DNA of 64,000 nt from the NCBI GenBank assembly GCA_966212235.1, contig CBIHPP010000012.1:124001-188000 (forward strand). The letters run 5' to 3'. Position 1 is the first letter of the stretch; each line of letters opens with the position of its first letter. The notes beneath the pieces are model-generated. The model searched no databases. It was not told the origin of the DNA and worked only from the letters and a program-made list of their open reading frames with translations. Source of the stretch: Niastella sp966212235. Lineage in GTDB: Bacteria > Bacteroidota > Bacteroidia > Chitinophagales > Chitinophagaceae. This document shows, piece after piece, positions 19,601-29,100 of the stretch. The translations under genes and the position numbers were made by a program.

Positions 19601-20969
19601 GGGATTAAACGCCATCATTGAAAATATTTTAAGTCAGCTGGTGCCTGGCATGTCGGCCGCTGCCAAAGGAACTGCAGGAGCGCAGGTGACCAACGGGATA
19701 CTGACACCCGGCATGAATAGCTTTTTAGGAACGCAAGCGCCGGTAGCCGGAGCCCCAAAGGCATATTTAAACTGGGTGTTGTTGGATGAAGAACAGTTTA
19801 AAAAAGTGGATGTCAGTTGCGGGGTAATACCCGTACCAGTGATCAATGCCGGACAGGAAAAGCAGTTGCTACAAGCCAACAACGGCAACGAAATTGAAAT
19901 GACGAAGAATGGATACCTTTATGTGTTTGTAAGCAATGAAAGCAGGGGAGATGTATATTTTGATGATATTAGGGTGGAGCATATCCGGGGTTCATTGTTA
20001 GAGGAGACACATTATTATCCATTTGGATTGACGATGGCGGGGATAAGTTCGAAGGCTGTATCATTCAATTCTATTGAAAATAAATACAAATTCAACAACG
20101 GTACGGAATTAAATACGAGTTTTGATGTTAACCTGTATGAAACAAATTTTAGAAGTCTTGATCCGCAAATTGGGCGATTTTGGCAATCTGATCCTTATGC
20201 TAATATTTCCCCAGAATTATCTCCATATAATTACGCTAATAACAATCCTATTTCGAGGAATGATCCTTTAGGATTAAAAGATACGTTAGTTAATGGCCAA
20301 CAAGTTCAGCGAGATAAAGATCTCGAAACGGTTACAGTGACGGGAAAAAGAAGTATGAATGTGCCTAGTGCGTTTTTGCCTTACATAAGTTTTCGCAATG
20401 GTAGGTCTTACTCCGTAGCATCAATGAATGATTGGCCACTTTCGTTTAGTAAGGATAGGAGCAATGATATGACTGATAGTTGGTTTCATGGTTTAGGGGC
20501 GGAGAATAGAGTTTATTTGCCACATCACCCAGTAACTAAGAGGTTAAAAAATATGCAAAGGATTTGTATGGCCAGAGCATATTTTTATAAAAAATACATT
20601 TCTAATTATCAAAATGGTATTTCATTAAAAGGTGCCAGTGTTACAAATTATTCAGGCACTTTTGGGTTGTTTGGAATGATAAGTGCCGGAACTGATATAG
20701 TTGAGCAATATGTAGGCAGTATCGATATTGATATTCATGTTGATGAAAAGGGTGAGAACTTACTTTTTATGGTTTCAAATAGTTTGGGGAGAAGATCAGC
20801 ATGGTATCATATGGCAAGTGATATAGAAAGAGCGCCTAATGGGCGCACTCCTACTGGAAATATCAATCAAATTTATATTTGGAAAGAACCTATAACGTCT
20901 GGTGGGTTTGAAGAGGCAATTGGAGCAAACTATAATCCTGTTAAGCATAATGATATAATTGACTGGTAA
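16632..20969 (+). CDS. DUF6443/Rhs-core polymorphic toxin, module 1
   Basis: A 1,445-residue protein with a signal peptide. Residues about 42-190 form the DUF6443-type domain (YIRTWDALSPVTDPNQLV, QTTSYADGLGRPLQTVVRQG). YD repeats fill the middle. The Rhs-associated core lies at about 1130-1213 (HYYPFGLTMAGISSKA, LDPQIGRFWQSDP, NDPLGLKDT). After the junction motif ETVTVTG (about 1232) comes a roughly 205-residue tip of unknown type, ending in a polar alpha/beta region (SIDIDIHVDEKGENLLFMVS, SAWYHMASDIERAPNGRTP). The family places the toxic activity in this tip, delivered to competing cells. The stop codon abuts the start of the next gene. Nothing in the tip matches a toxin I can name. Confidence 0.85.
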   Translation: MLFRSIIKSGLMMLCALLAILSLHAQDATPKTYDPYPANLPVNYIRTWDALSPVTDPNQLVTKPRKEAVQTTSYADGLGRPLQTVVRQGALKSGGTPADLVSAKVYDEYGREVRTYLPFVSSGTQGAIKFDPFQQQQNFYSDNNVNSPIKGQGETFYYGKTEYEPSPLNRVERTYAPGNSWVNQGKGLQVKYLINTLADEVRVWNVADVANSFGAYSTPSGSAGIYGADILFKTITIDERGNQVVEFKTKEGLVILKKVQVNATTFDNGSGSGHTNWICTYYLYDDYNQLRAVIQPKGVDLLRQNNWDFAALNGDILEEQCFRYEYDHRDRMIMKKVPGAGAVQMVYDTRDRLVMTQDANMANPSKMQWLVTKYDDLNRPVTTYLITDPAKYIDAAYHRDQAKLSTSYPNVAAYTNELLTETHYDNYDGIPSGLTGSLNGSGYTTYLNAAADEFPDAVTPAGSVIGLVTWTKVKVLGENKYITSCNIYDEKKRVIQVQVNNYTGAMDIVTNQYSFSGQLLRSHLKHQKGIPNAQSYELATKNKYDVLGRIETVEKNLNGSGWKQISDMTYDVLGQVKTKTLSPGFNNTPGLELLEYDYNIRGWMLGANREYAKDPMGAGHFFGFDLGYDKQTIASLGTYGAAQFNGNIAGTVWKSKGDGQVRKYDFTYDPVNRLTGADFNQYNTGFNRTAGIDFSVSNLTYDPNGNILTQTQKGLKVTGSDFIDQLTYKYNKGDNSNRLMNVIDGNNDTQTKLGDFRSSQKYINDLGGTKMATAVDYDYDANGNLIFDKNKDITSITYNHLNLPQAITIANKGSIEYVYDASGTKLKKVVHETGRPDKTTLYLFGIYEDDVLQFLPQEEGRIRPLRDANGAITTFTWDYFVKDHLGNVRMVLSEEQKTDIYQAGMEDANRSFEVDLFGSKINTTVADKPTIPSPGFDSDNANQKVSKLNGSTAEGRVGPGVILKVMAGDKIKAKTYTWYKSSGMDNTTDPGLNAIIENILSQLVPGMSAAAKGTAGAQVTNGILTPGMNSFLGTQAPVAGAPKAYLNWVLLDEEQFKKVDVSCGVIPVPVINAGQEKQLLQANNGNEIEMTKNGYLYVFVSNESRGDVYFDDIRVEHIRGSLLEETHYYPFGLTMAGISSKAVSFNSIENKYKFNNGTELNTSFDVNLYETNFRSLDPQIGRFWQSDPYANISPELSPYNYANNNPISRNDPLGLKDTLVNGQQVQRDKDLETVTVTGKRSMNVPSAFLPYISFRNGRSYSVASMNDWPLSFSKDRSNDMTDSWFHGLGAENRVYLPHHPVTKRLKNMQRICMARAYFYKKYISNYQNGISLKGASVTNYSGTFGLFGMISAGTDIVEQYVGSIDIDIHVDEKGENLLFMVSNSLGRRSAWYHMASDIERAPNGRTPTGNINQIYIWKEPITSGGFEEAIGANYNPVKHNDIIDW
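17819..18559 (+). repeat. 741-bp identical tract, module 1 copy
   Basis: Identical base for base to 27332-28072 (offset 9,513), checked along its whole length. The flanks differ at many silent sites. This points to recent gene conversion between the two Rhs-core genes. Confidence 0.95.
20350..20969 (+). other. Variable toxin tip 1
   Basis: The last 205 or so residues of the module 1 Rhs protein, after VTVTG. It shares nothing visible with tip 2 at 29860-30536, although the cores are nearly identical. It is lower in GC than the core. The enzymatic type is unknown; a block with the pattern SxGRRSAWYHMASDIE may be part of the active fold. Confidence 0.6.
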
Positions 20970-21353
20970 ATGATAAATAAAAAAAACACCGCGCTACTTA
21001 TCGTGTTTATAATTTTATTTTATTCATGTGGAGACATTTTTGCAACCCGTAATAAGATTACTGGAAATTATTATCTGTTTGAAGAAGATGCAAGTTCAGA
21101 TTTTAGTATTCGATATAAATTAAAATCAGGTGATTATATTGGGCGCGTACCTGCAAAAATCATCGAATATGGGTACAAGGATAGCGTTTTGGCTGCTAAG
21201 TGTATTCAATACGGCAGAATCAAATTTTATGTACTGAATATGAAATCCGATTTTGAATTTGCGGATGAAAAGGATTACTTGATTGATACTTTTTCTAACG
21301 AAGTTGAGTTTGCCAAAAGATGGGCTAACATAAAATTAAAAAAAGTATTATAA
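20970..21353 (+). CDS. Candidate immunity lipoprotein for toxin tip 1
   Basis: A 127-residue protein whose ATG directly follows the toxin's TAA, so translation is probably coupled. The signal sequence ends in LFYSCGD, a lipobox-like site with Cys at 20, which would anchor it in a periplasmic membrane face. The mature part is mostly beta and polar (KITGNYYLFEEDASSDFSIR, VPAKIIEYGYKDSVLAAKC) and recalls small DUF3997-type lipoproteins, a weak resemblance. Its position after a variable tip and its lack of a counterpart in module 2 fit a cognate immunity protein. Confidence 0.55.
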   Translation: MINKKNTALLIVFIILFYSCGDIFATRNKITGNYYLFEEDASSDFSIRYKLKSGDYIGRVPAKIIEYGYKDSVLAAKCIQYGRIKFYVLNMKSDFEFADEKDYLIDTFSNEVEFAKRWANIKLKKVL

Positions 21354-21602
21354 AGAGATATGTAAAGAAAGTATAGGGTGAAAAGGAAGGGCATTGTTCT
21401 AATTAGATCTCAATTTGGGCAATTGTAATCCTATATTAATCCTCGGCCAGTGCTCCCAACAAAAAACGCTCGCAGATATTATCAAGGGGCGTTTGTTTAG
21501 GTGTTTTTTGAGTTACCATCAAGTGCCAAGAATATAACCAATGAAGTTTGCAAGCCTGCAGGGGCAAGATCTTTTAAAAAATCAGAGAATATAGAGTTAC
21601 TC

Positions 21603-21699
21603 TTACACACTTATTGCCCGAAATGACAAACCTATTGCCAAATCAACGCGTGTGTCAAAAACATTTTGGCAAGTTGAAAAAGATTATTGATTTTTATCA
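21603..21699 (+). promoter_or_regulatory. 3 x 21-bp direct-repeat element upstream of Rhs module 2 (element B)
   Basis: Units start at 21604 (TACACACTTATTGCCC), 21625 (GACAAACCTATTGCC) and 21646 (ACGCGTGTGTC), 21 bp apart, followed by the conserved word at 21682-21699. The layout equals element A. Confidence 0.6.
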
Positions 21700-21774
21700 A
21701 GTAATTGTATTGAATCCTGTAGCGTGTAGCGCTGCGGTTTAGCCATTAATACACTATTTCGAATACCTATCCCG

Positions 21775-21909
21775 ATGCAACCAAAACTTAACCTGATCCC
21801 TGTTTTTGATGTGCGCCTGTCTCAGGCGGAACCTACTCGACAATGTTATTGTGCATTTGTTAGCCTCATATTCACATGCACCACTTTTTTTCGAAGAACA
21901 ATAACATGA
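21775..21909 (+). CDS. Short leader ORF beginning MQPKLNLI, module 2
   Basis: A 44-codon frame that shares its first eight residues with the frame at 12279-12407 and then differs. It may be a leader peptide or a by-product of conserved leader DNA. Confidence 0.22.
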   Translation: MQPKLNLIPVFDVRLSQAEPTRQCYCAFVSLIFTCTTFFRRTIT

Positions 21910-22028
21910 TTACCACATAAAATAGCTGTTAACACCTCAATAAGATCGTTCCTTCTTGTCAACAGGTACCGCTTGCCCATGCATGTAGTCTTGTGTAGAT
22001 TATGACTTTCAATATAGCACCAGTTCAA

Positions 22029-25000
22029 ATGATTCGTATGCGTAAAACCTTATTAAGCCTTTTATTGTTGTGTCTCGTTAATTGTTCAAATGCACAGCTA
22101 AAATTGCCTGCATTTAATTATATCCCGCAGGCGCCGACCACAGCTGCTTTCACCAGGTATGGAGAAATACCGGTTGATTTAAGTACGGGGGTAGCTGCCA
22201 TTAGTATTCCGATTTACACAATGAGTGAACATGGTATTAATATACCCATTTCTATTTCTTATCATGCTTCTGGCATAAAAGTAAGTGATGTAGCAAGTGC
22301 AGTCGGTTTAGGCTGGACGTTAAATGCAGGTGGTACAATAACGCGAAGTGTTTTTGGGTGGAGAGATGAACTGGTCGATGACGGAATTATTCCGCTACCA
22401 CAATGGAAATCTGCAGAAGAATTTGAAGATTCAAATTATGTACATGAAATGAGAGATCCGTATGTTTGGTGGCAACAATTATACTATGGAACTCTATTTA
22501 GTTGCGATTTTTATTCCGATCGGTTCTATTACAATCTGAGTAATGGGGAAAGCGGCATATTCAGAAAGGATTTTGCTACGCGTGATTTTAAAACGATACC
22601 TTATAAACCTATTAAGATACGCTTAATTAATCTGGGACCGAATCAAGGAAGAAAGATTGAAATGATAACTGCTGATGGGACCCGGTATATTTTTCGTTGG
22701 AATCTCTTTGATTACTGGTCTCCGGAAAAGATCATTAATAGTTCCAATACAGACTCGGTTGTCTTTTATTCCCATGTTGAATATGTCAGGAATAATAGCT
22801 TTAGTAGTACGGAGGTATATGGGTCGTATAAAAATAACCTTAATGTAAGGACGGAACCTGTGATAGAACATAAACCGAGCCCTTGTTGGGAAGAAATAAC
22901 AATCAGGGAAAAAAATTATTCAGAAGGTGTTCTACAGAACGGGACGAGTCAATATGATGAGATACCTTTAATTGATAGTATTGTTGGTACAAACACGGTG
23001 ATCAGGTTTAATTATGCACAAGACCGTGAAGACGCTACTTATGCTTATAATGCCCGGCTTACCAATATTCAGGTGCTTAACAAACTATCCGGTGACTTGA
23101 TAAAGAACATTAATTTTTCCCACACTTATTCAGGGAGTACTATTTCAATTCCAGGTTATCCTTATTCATCTAGCCGTCGGCTTATGTTAGCTGGTATGCA
23201 GACCGGCGCCAACGGCGAAGAAAAACATGCCTTTAGGTATAACGCTCAAGAGTTGCCAAATTATCACGGTGGCAGTCAAAGCACACCTAGTTATAGTCAG
23301 GACTTATGGGGATATAACGGACGTGCTAGCACTTCATTATTGTTTGCTGATTTTTCTCCAGGCGGTAATAACGGTCTGTTCCCTGATGAAGAACTTACAA
23401 AAGCCTGTATTCTTGAAGAGATAAAATACCCGACTGGTGGAAAAACGATTTTTGAATATGAGAGTCATCGTGTTCCTGTTGCATTTTATGGACCTGGCTT
23501 TTCTCCAATTGCTATACCGGCAGATGGAAAAGTAGGAGGGCTTAGAATAAAAAAGGTCAGCAGCTTTGCGTATGAGGGGGCCGTACCACAGATTAAGTCA
23601 TATGAATACCAGTGTACGCTGAACCAAAGTTACGGAAACCTGGATTGGTATAAATTTGCGTACACGCAGCGAACTTTTAATTATTATAATGCTAATCTCG
23701 CCTTTGAAGAATGCGGAACTATTGGTGGAAATCCTTCCTCTGGTATTTCAAGCGTAAACATCTGTACTTCCAATCCGATGGGGCGCATTATTGGCGGACC
23801 ACAGGCTCCGGTATATTATTCAAAAGTAACAGAATATAACGGGGTGCCTGGTAATAACGCAGGGAAAGTGGTTTACTATTATACAGAAGTTGATGGTATG
23901 TGGAGCGATGAATCGATTGACCCCCGCTTTGAAGGTCCGTGGCGTATTGATGTCGGGAGTTATACACCCCCGCTTGATAAAAAGGAGGAATATAAATTTG
24001 AAAACGGACAGTATAAGCTGGTTCGAAAAACTGAAACATCATATACTTCGATACAGAATACTGAGTTTATAACCGGGCTTAACCTGGCTTCCGATCTGGA
24101 ATTTCTGAATTTAACTCCAGACAAACCTAATTCCTATGCTTTTAGCCATTACAATAATTATCTACACGAGTATCTGGGTGAAACACTTCACTATAGTGAT
24201 TGTATTGCAAAACCTGAACTTAAATTACCATGGAAAGCGAATGAGTATGATTATATAGACGCCAATAATTACGTATTAACCTCTACGGAGTATTCCTATA
24301 ATAACTATGGTCAGCAAATAGCTGCTACTACAACCACCAGTAAAGGAGACGCTATAACAACGAAATTCACTTATCCGGTAGATTATCCTGGTCAGGCGCC
24401 TTATAACACTATGGTGGACAGAAATAATATTTCCCCTGTTATTGAACAGTCTACTTATAAAAATGCAACAGGTTTTTTACAATCAACAAAAACCAATTAT
24501 AATTACTGGAATTATTCGACCCAGACTTGGGGAAATGGTATCAGCAACCAGATATTGCCTCAAACAGTTGAAACAAAGAAAGGAACCTATTTAGCAGAGC
24601 CGAGGCTGCAGTATTTTTCGTACGACGACAAAGGCAATCCATTGTATGTGGCCAAAGAGAATGATATCCGCCAATTGTATTTGTGGTCATATAATAAAAC
24701 GTATCCGGTTGCGCAGATTGTAAACGTACCGGAATCAGAACGTTCCTACGTTGCATATTCTTCGTTTGAAGAGGGTAATACCGGGAATTGGATTTTAACC
24801 GGCAGCAAAAATATAATAGGCAGTCAGTTTGTTCCAACTGGCAGTATGGTCTTTTTGTTGGGCAACAATGAATTATCCCGGCCTGTATCACCCACAACTA
24901 CGTATATACTTTCTTATTGGTATAGAGACGGGCATGTGGTTAATGTTTCTGGAAATCCAACTGTTCTTACCTCATCTGCACCCAAAAATGGCTGGATATA

Positions 25001-26126
25001 TGTAAAAAGGAAAATAACTGGAGCGAGTACTGTTTCCATTACCGGATTTGGACAAATTGATGAGGTGCGTTTATATCCCGAATCAGCCCAGATGACCACG
25101 TTTGCTTATTGGCCGATGGTAGGCTTGACGGCACAGTGTGATGTAAACGACAGGATCACATATTATACCTATGATGGATCGGGCAGGTTAATTTTGGTAA
25201 AAGATGATAATGGGAATGTGCTGAAGAAGATCTGCTATAATTTCCAGGGTCAGCCTGATGCTTGTGGCGAAACGGCTACACCGCTATGGCAGCCTACCGG
25301 GCCTACCCGTTGCAAACCCTGTCCGCAGAACAGCAATTATATTACCAATATAACGCAGCAGGAAGAGAGGGATAATAATCCCAACAGTGAAACGTATGGA
25401 AATGCCCGCTGGGTTGACTTGTTGGGCAGTTGTACTGTTCCGGCCGACTGGCAAAATACAGCAAATACCCGTTGTGTAACTATAAACAATCAGAATACCG
25501 GTGAACAACAACGGGAGCAAACCGATGTAAACCCATGTAGCAGTACCTATGGGCAAACACGTTGGGTAAGCGCAGGAACAAATACCACCGCCTGTCCTTT
25601 ACCGCCAGCTTTTAGAAGTTTACCTATAAATAAAAACTATTATAAACAGGATTGCGGTGCCCAGCAAAATCCATTACCCTATCCTGTAAGTTTACCAGAA
25701 GGCGCCTTTACATCTCCGAATAATCCGGCTGAGGCAAATGCACTTGCTGAGCAGGAAGCGCAGCGATTGGCCAATGCGAATGGTGGATGTTTTACTGCAT
25801 ATGTTAAGGCAGTGACAATGTTACAGAGTGATCCGACGAATTACCAGCAGTATAGTGAAACCACTTTCTATTTTTATTCAGATGCTGCAGGAACAATTCC
25901 GCTAACATTACCAAAAGAGATTAACATAAATTATACAAATCATGATTGGTGGACGGTGGATGGTGTTCCTGAAAGTGAAACATATACCCCCGGTTATTTT
26001 GTACCAGGTGGTGTTGGTTATACATCTACTGCCACAACATATGAATCGAAATTTTGCCCAGACGATTCACGATGCTGGCATCAGGAAGTAATTATTCAAC
26101 CGGGTCGTTATATAATAATACCATAA
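22029..26126 (+). CDS. Secreted YD-repeat (Rhs-type) protein with DUF5977-like tail, module 2
   Basis: The paralogue of the protein at 12493. I chose ATG 22029 (or 22038, giving MRKTLLSLLLLCLVNCSNAQ) over the upstream ATG 22002, because the DNA from AGCACCAGTTCAAATGATT onward is shared with module 1 and matches its start. About 1,365 residues. The same parts are present: YGEIPVDLSTGVAAISIPIY, SYHASGIKVSDVASAVGLGW, YPTGGKTIFEYE, the YD repeat TYYTYDGSGRLILVKDDNGN, Cys-bearing NTRCVTINNQ repeats and a DUF5977-like tail. Identity to the module 1 protein is clear but far lower than between the two Rhs-core genes, so this gene has not been homogenised. Function as the carrier partner is inferred. 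Confidence 0.8.
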   Translation: MIRMRKTLLSLLLLCLVNCSNAQLKLPAFNYIPQAPTTAAFTRYGEIPVDLSTGVAAISIPIYTMSEHGINIPISISYHASGIKVSDVASAVGLGWTLNAGGTITRSVFGWRDELVDDGIIPLPQWKSAEEFEDSNYVHEMRDPYVWWQQLYYGTLFSCDFYSDRFYYNLSNGESGIFRKDFATRDFKTIPYKPIKIRLINLGPNQGRKIEMITADGTRYIFRWNLFDYWSPEKIINSSNTDSVVFYSHVEYVRNNSFSSTEVYGSYKNNLNVRTEPVIEHKPSPCWEEITIREKNYSEGVLQNGTSQYDEIPLIDSIVGTNTVIRFNYAQDREDATYAYNARLTNIQVLNKLSGDLIKNINFSHTYSGSTISIPGYPYSSSRRLMLAGMQTGANGEEKHAFRYNAQELPNYHGGSQSTPSYSQDLWGYNGRASTSLLFADFSPGGNNGLFPDEELTKACILEEIKYPTGGKTIFEYESHRVPVAFYGPGFSPIAIPADGKVGGLRIKKVSSFAYEGAVPQIKSYEYQCTLNQSYGNLDWYKFAYTQRTFNYYNANLAFEECGTIGGNPSSGISSVNICTSNPMGRIIGGPQAPVYYSKVTEYNGVPGNNAGKVVYYYTEVDGMWSDESIDPRFEGPWRIDVGSYTPPLDKKEEYKFENGQYKLVRKTETSYTSIQNTEFITGLNLASDLEFLNLTPDKPNSYAFSHYNNYLHEYLGETLHYSDCIAKPELKLPWKANEYDYIDANNYVLTSTEYSYNNYGQQIAATTTTSKGDAITTKFTYPVDYPGQAPYNTMVDRNNISPVIEQSTYKNATGFLQSTKTNYNYWNYSTQTWGNGISNQILPQTVETKKGTYLAEPRLQYFSYDDKGNPLYVAKENDIRQLYLWSYNKTYPVAQIVNVPESERSYVAYSSFEEGNTGNWILTGSKNIIGSQFVPTGSMVFLLGNNELSRPVSPTTTYILSYWYRDGHVVNVSGNPTVLTSSAPKNGWIYVKRKITGASTVSITGFGQIDEVRLYPESAQMTTFAYWPMVGLTAQCDVNDRITYYTYDGSGRLILVKDDNGNVLKKICYNFQGQPDACGETATPLWQPTGPTRCKPCPQNSNYITNITQQEERDNNPNSETYGNARWVDLLGSCTVPADWQNTANTRCVTINNQNTGEQQREQTDVNPCSSTYGQTRWVSAGTNTTACPLPPAFRSLPINKNYYKQDCGAQQNPLPYPVSLPEGAFTSPNNPAEANALAEQEAQRLANANGGCFTAYVKAVTMLQSDPTNYQQYSETTFYFYSDAAGTIPLTLPKEININYTNHDWWTVDGVPESETYTPGYFVPGGVGYTSTATTYESKFCPDDSRCWHQEVIIQPGRYIIIP

Positions 26127-26144
26127 TTCATTAAACCGAATTCT

Positions 26145-29100
26145 ATGCTTCTTAGTTCAATTAAATCAGGCCTGGTATTATTATGCGCATTGCCAGTTAC
26201 CTTTTCATTATACGCGCAGGATGCTACGCCCAAAACGTATGATCCTTACCCGGCCAATTTGCCGGTTAACTACATACGTACCTGGGATGCATTGTCGCCG
26301 GTTACAGATCCCAATCAATTGATGACAAAACCGCGTAAAGAAGCAGTGCAAACGACTTCATATGCCGATGGGTTAGGCCGCCCATTACAAACGGTAGTAA
26401 GACATGGGGCTTTAAAAAGCGGTGGAGCCCCCGCCGACCTGGTGTCTGCTAAAGTGTATGATGAATACGGGCGTGAAGTACGTACTTATCTTCCCTTTGT
26501 ATCATCAGGGACTCAGGGCGCTATCAAATTCGATCCATTTCAACAACAGCAAAATTTCTATAGTGATAACAATGGCAATAGTCCTATAAAAGGTCAGGGT
26601 GAAACGTTTTATTATGGGAAAACAGAATACGAACCCTCGCCATTAAACCGGGTAGAAAGAACTTATGCGCCCGGCAATAGCTGGGTGAACCAGGGAAAGG
26701 GTGTTCAGGTAAAATATCTGATCAATACCCTGACTGATGAAGTGCGCATATGGAATGTAGCTGATGTGGCCAATAGTTTTGGCGCCTATAGCACGACTTC
26801 CGGGAGTGCTGGAATATATGGAGCCGGTATATTATTTAAAACGATTACAATTGATGAGCGGGGTAACCAGGTTGTAGAATTCAAGACAAAAGAAGGGTTG
26901 GTAATTCTAAAAAAAGTACAGGTCAATGCAACTACATTTGATAATGGCAGCGGCAGCGGACATGCCAACTGGTTATGCACCTATTATCTCTATGATGATT
27001 ATAACCAACTGCGGGCGGTAATACAACCAAAGGGTGTTGACTTGTTAAATCAGAATGGTTGGAATTTGACGACGCCACTTGGCGGTGATATCCTGAATGA
27101 ACAATGTTTCCGGTATGAATATGACCAACGCGACCGGATGATCATGAAAAAAGTACCAGGCGCCGGTGCTGCGCAAATGGTGTATGATGCAAGAGATAGA
27201 CTGATAATGACCCAGGATGCAAATATGGCCAATCCTTCGAAAATGCAATGGCTGGTTACAAAATATGATGACCTGAACCGGCCGGTAACTACGTATCTAA
27301 TAACCGACCCGACTTATTATAATAATGCCGTTTATCATAGGGACCAGGCAAAGCTCAGCACATCGTATCCCAATGTTGCTGCTTATACAAACGAGTTGTT
27401 GACAGAAACACACTATGATAACTATGATGGTATTCCATCGGGGTTAACAGGATCGCTTAACGGCAGCGGCTACACAACTTATCTGAATGCGGCAGCCGAT
27501 GAGTTTCCAGATGCGGTAACACCGGCAGGATCCGTTATCGGTCTTGTTACCTGGACAAAAGTGAAGGTACTGGGAGAGAACAAATACATTACATCCTGCA
27601 ATATTTATGACGAAAAGAAAAGAGTCATCCAGGTACAGGTTAATAATTATACAGGGGCCATGGATATTGTTACCAACCAGTATAGTTTTTCCGGACAGTT
27701 GTTGCGGAGTCATTTAAAACACCAGAAGGGAATTCCGAATGCACAAAGCTATGAACTGGCTACAAAGAACAAATACGATGTGCTGGGAAGAATTGAAACC
27801 GTTGAAAAGAACCTGAACGGCAGTGGCTGGAAACAAATTTCGGACATGACCTACGATGTGCTTGGACAGGTAAAAACCAAAACGCTATCACCCGGCTTTA
27901 ATAATACTCCCGGACTGGAATTGCTTGAATACGATTATAACATCCGTGGCTGGATGTTAGGTGCCAATCGTGAGTATGCAAAGGATCCAATGGGCGCAGG
28001 TCACTTTTTTGGGTTTGATTTAGGGTACGATAAACAGACTATTGCTTCTTTAGGGACTTATGGAGCTGCGCAATTTAATGGCAACATTGCCGGAACTGTT
28101 TGGAAAAGCAAAGGCGATGGACAGGTGAGAAAATACGATTTTACCTATGATCCTGTAAACCGGTTGACGGGAGCAGATTTTAATCAATATAACACTGGCT
28201 TTAATAAAACAGCAGGTATTGACTTTTCCGTATCCAATCTTATCTATGATCTTAATGGCAATATCCTTTCCCAAACCCAAAAGGGATTGAAGGTGACCGG
28301 TAGTGATTTTATAGATCAGTTAACCTATAAATACAATAAGGGTGATAACTCCAACCGGTTGATGAATGTAATAGATGGAAATAATGATACACAAACAAAG
28401 CTGGGTGACTTCCGGTCATCGCAGAAATATATCAATGACCTGGGCGGAACTAAAACGGCCACTGCCGTTGATTATGACTATGATGCAAATGGTAACCTGA
28501 TTTTTGATAAAAACAAGGATATCACGTCCATCACATATAATCACCTGAATCTGCCGCAAGTTATCACGATCCGGGATAACAAAGGCAGTATAGAATATGT
28601 ATACGATGCAAGCGGGACTAAATTAAAGAAGATAGTTCATGAAACTGATAAACCTGATAAAACCACATTGTACCTGTTTGGTATTTATGAAGGCGATATA
28701 TTACAGTTTCTGCCGCAGGAAGAAGGCCGGATACGGCCGTTACGAGATACTGGTGGGGTTATCACTTCATATGCGTGGGATTACTTTGTAAAAGACCATT
28801 TGGGTAATGTGCGCATGGTGTTGAGCGAAGAACAGAAAACAGATATCTACCAGGCGGGTATGGAAGATGCCAAACGTAGTTTTGAGGTAGAACTGTTTGG
28901 GTCAAAAATCAATACTACGGTTGCAGATAAACCAAAGATACCATCTCCGGGTTTTGACAGTGATAATGCCAATCAGAAAGTAAGTAAATTGAACGGTTCT
29001 ACAGCAGAAGGTAGGGTAGGTCCGGGAGTTATTCTGAAGGTAATGGCCGGCGATAAAATAAAAGCAAAGACGTATGCCTGGTACAAATCCTCAGGAATGG

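Larger units (their letters stand above)
21354..22001. other. Inter-module region with element B and leader ORF
   Basis: 648 bp between the two modules. It holds a weak hairpin-like AACGC/GCGTT pair near 21462-21503, the 3 x 21-bp element B (21604-21667), the GATTATTGATTTTTATCA word (21682-21699) and a MQPKLNLI leader frame (21775-21909). From about 21603 to 21805 it is recognisably homologous to 12140-12310 upstream of module 1. Confidence 0.7.
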
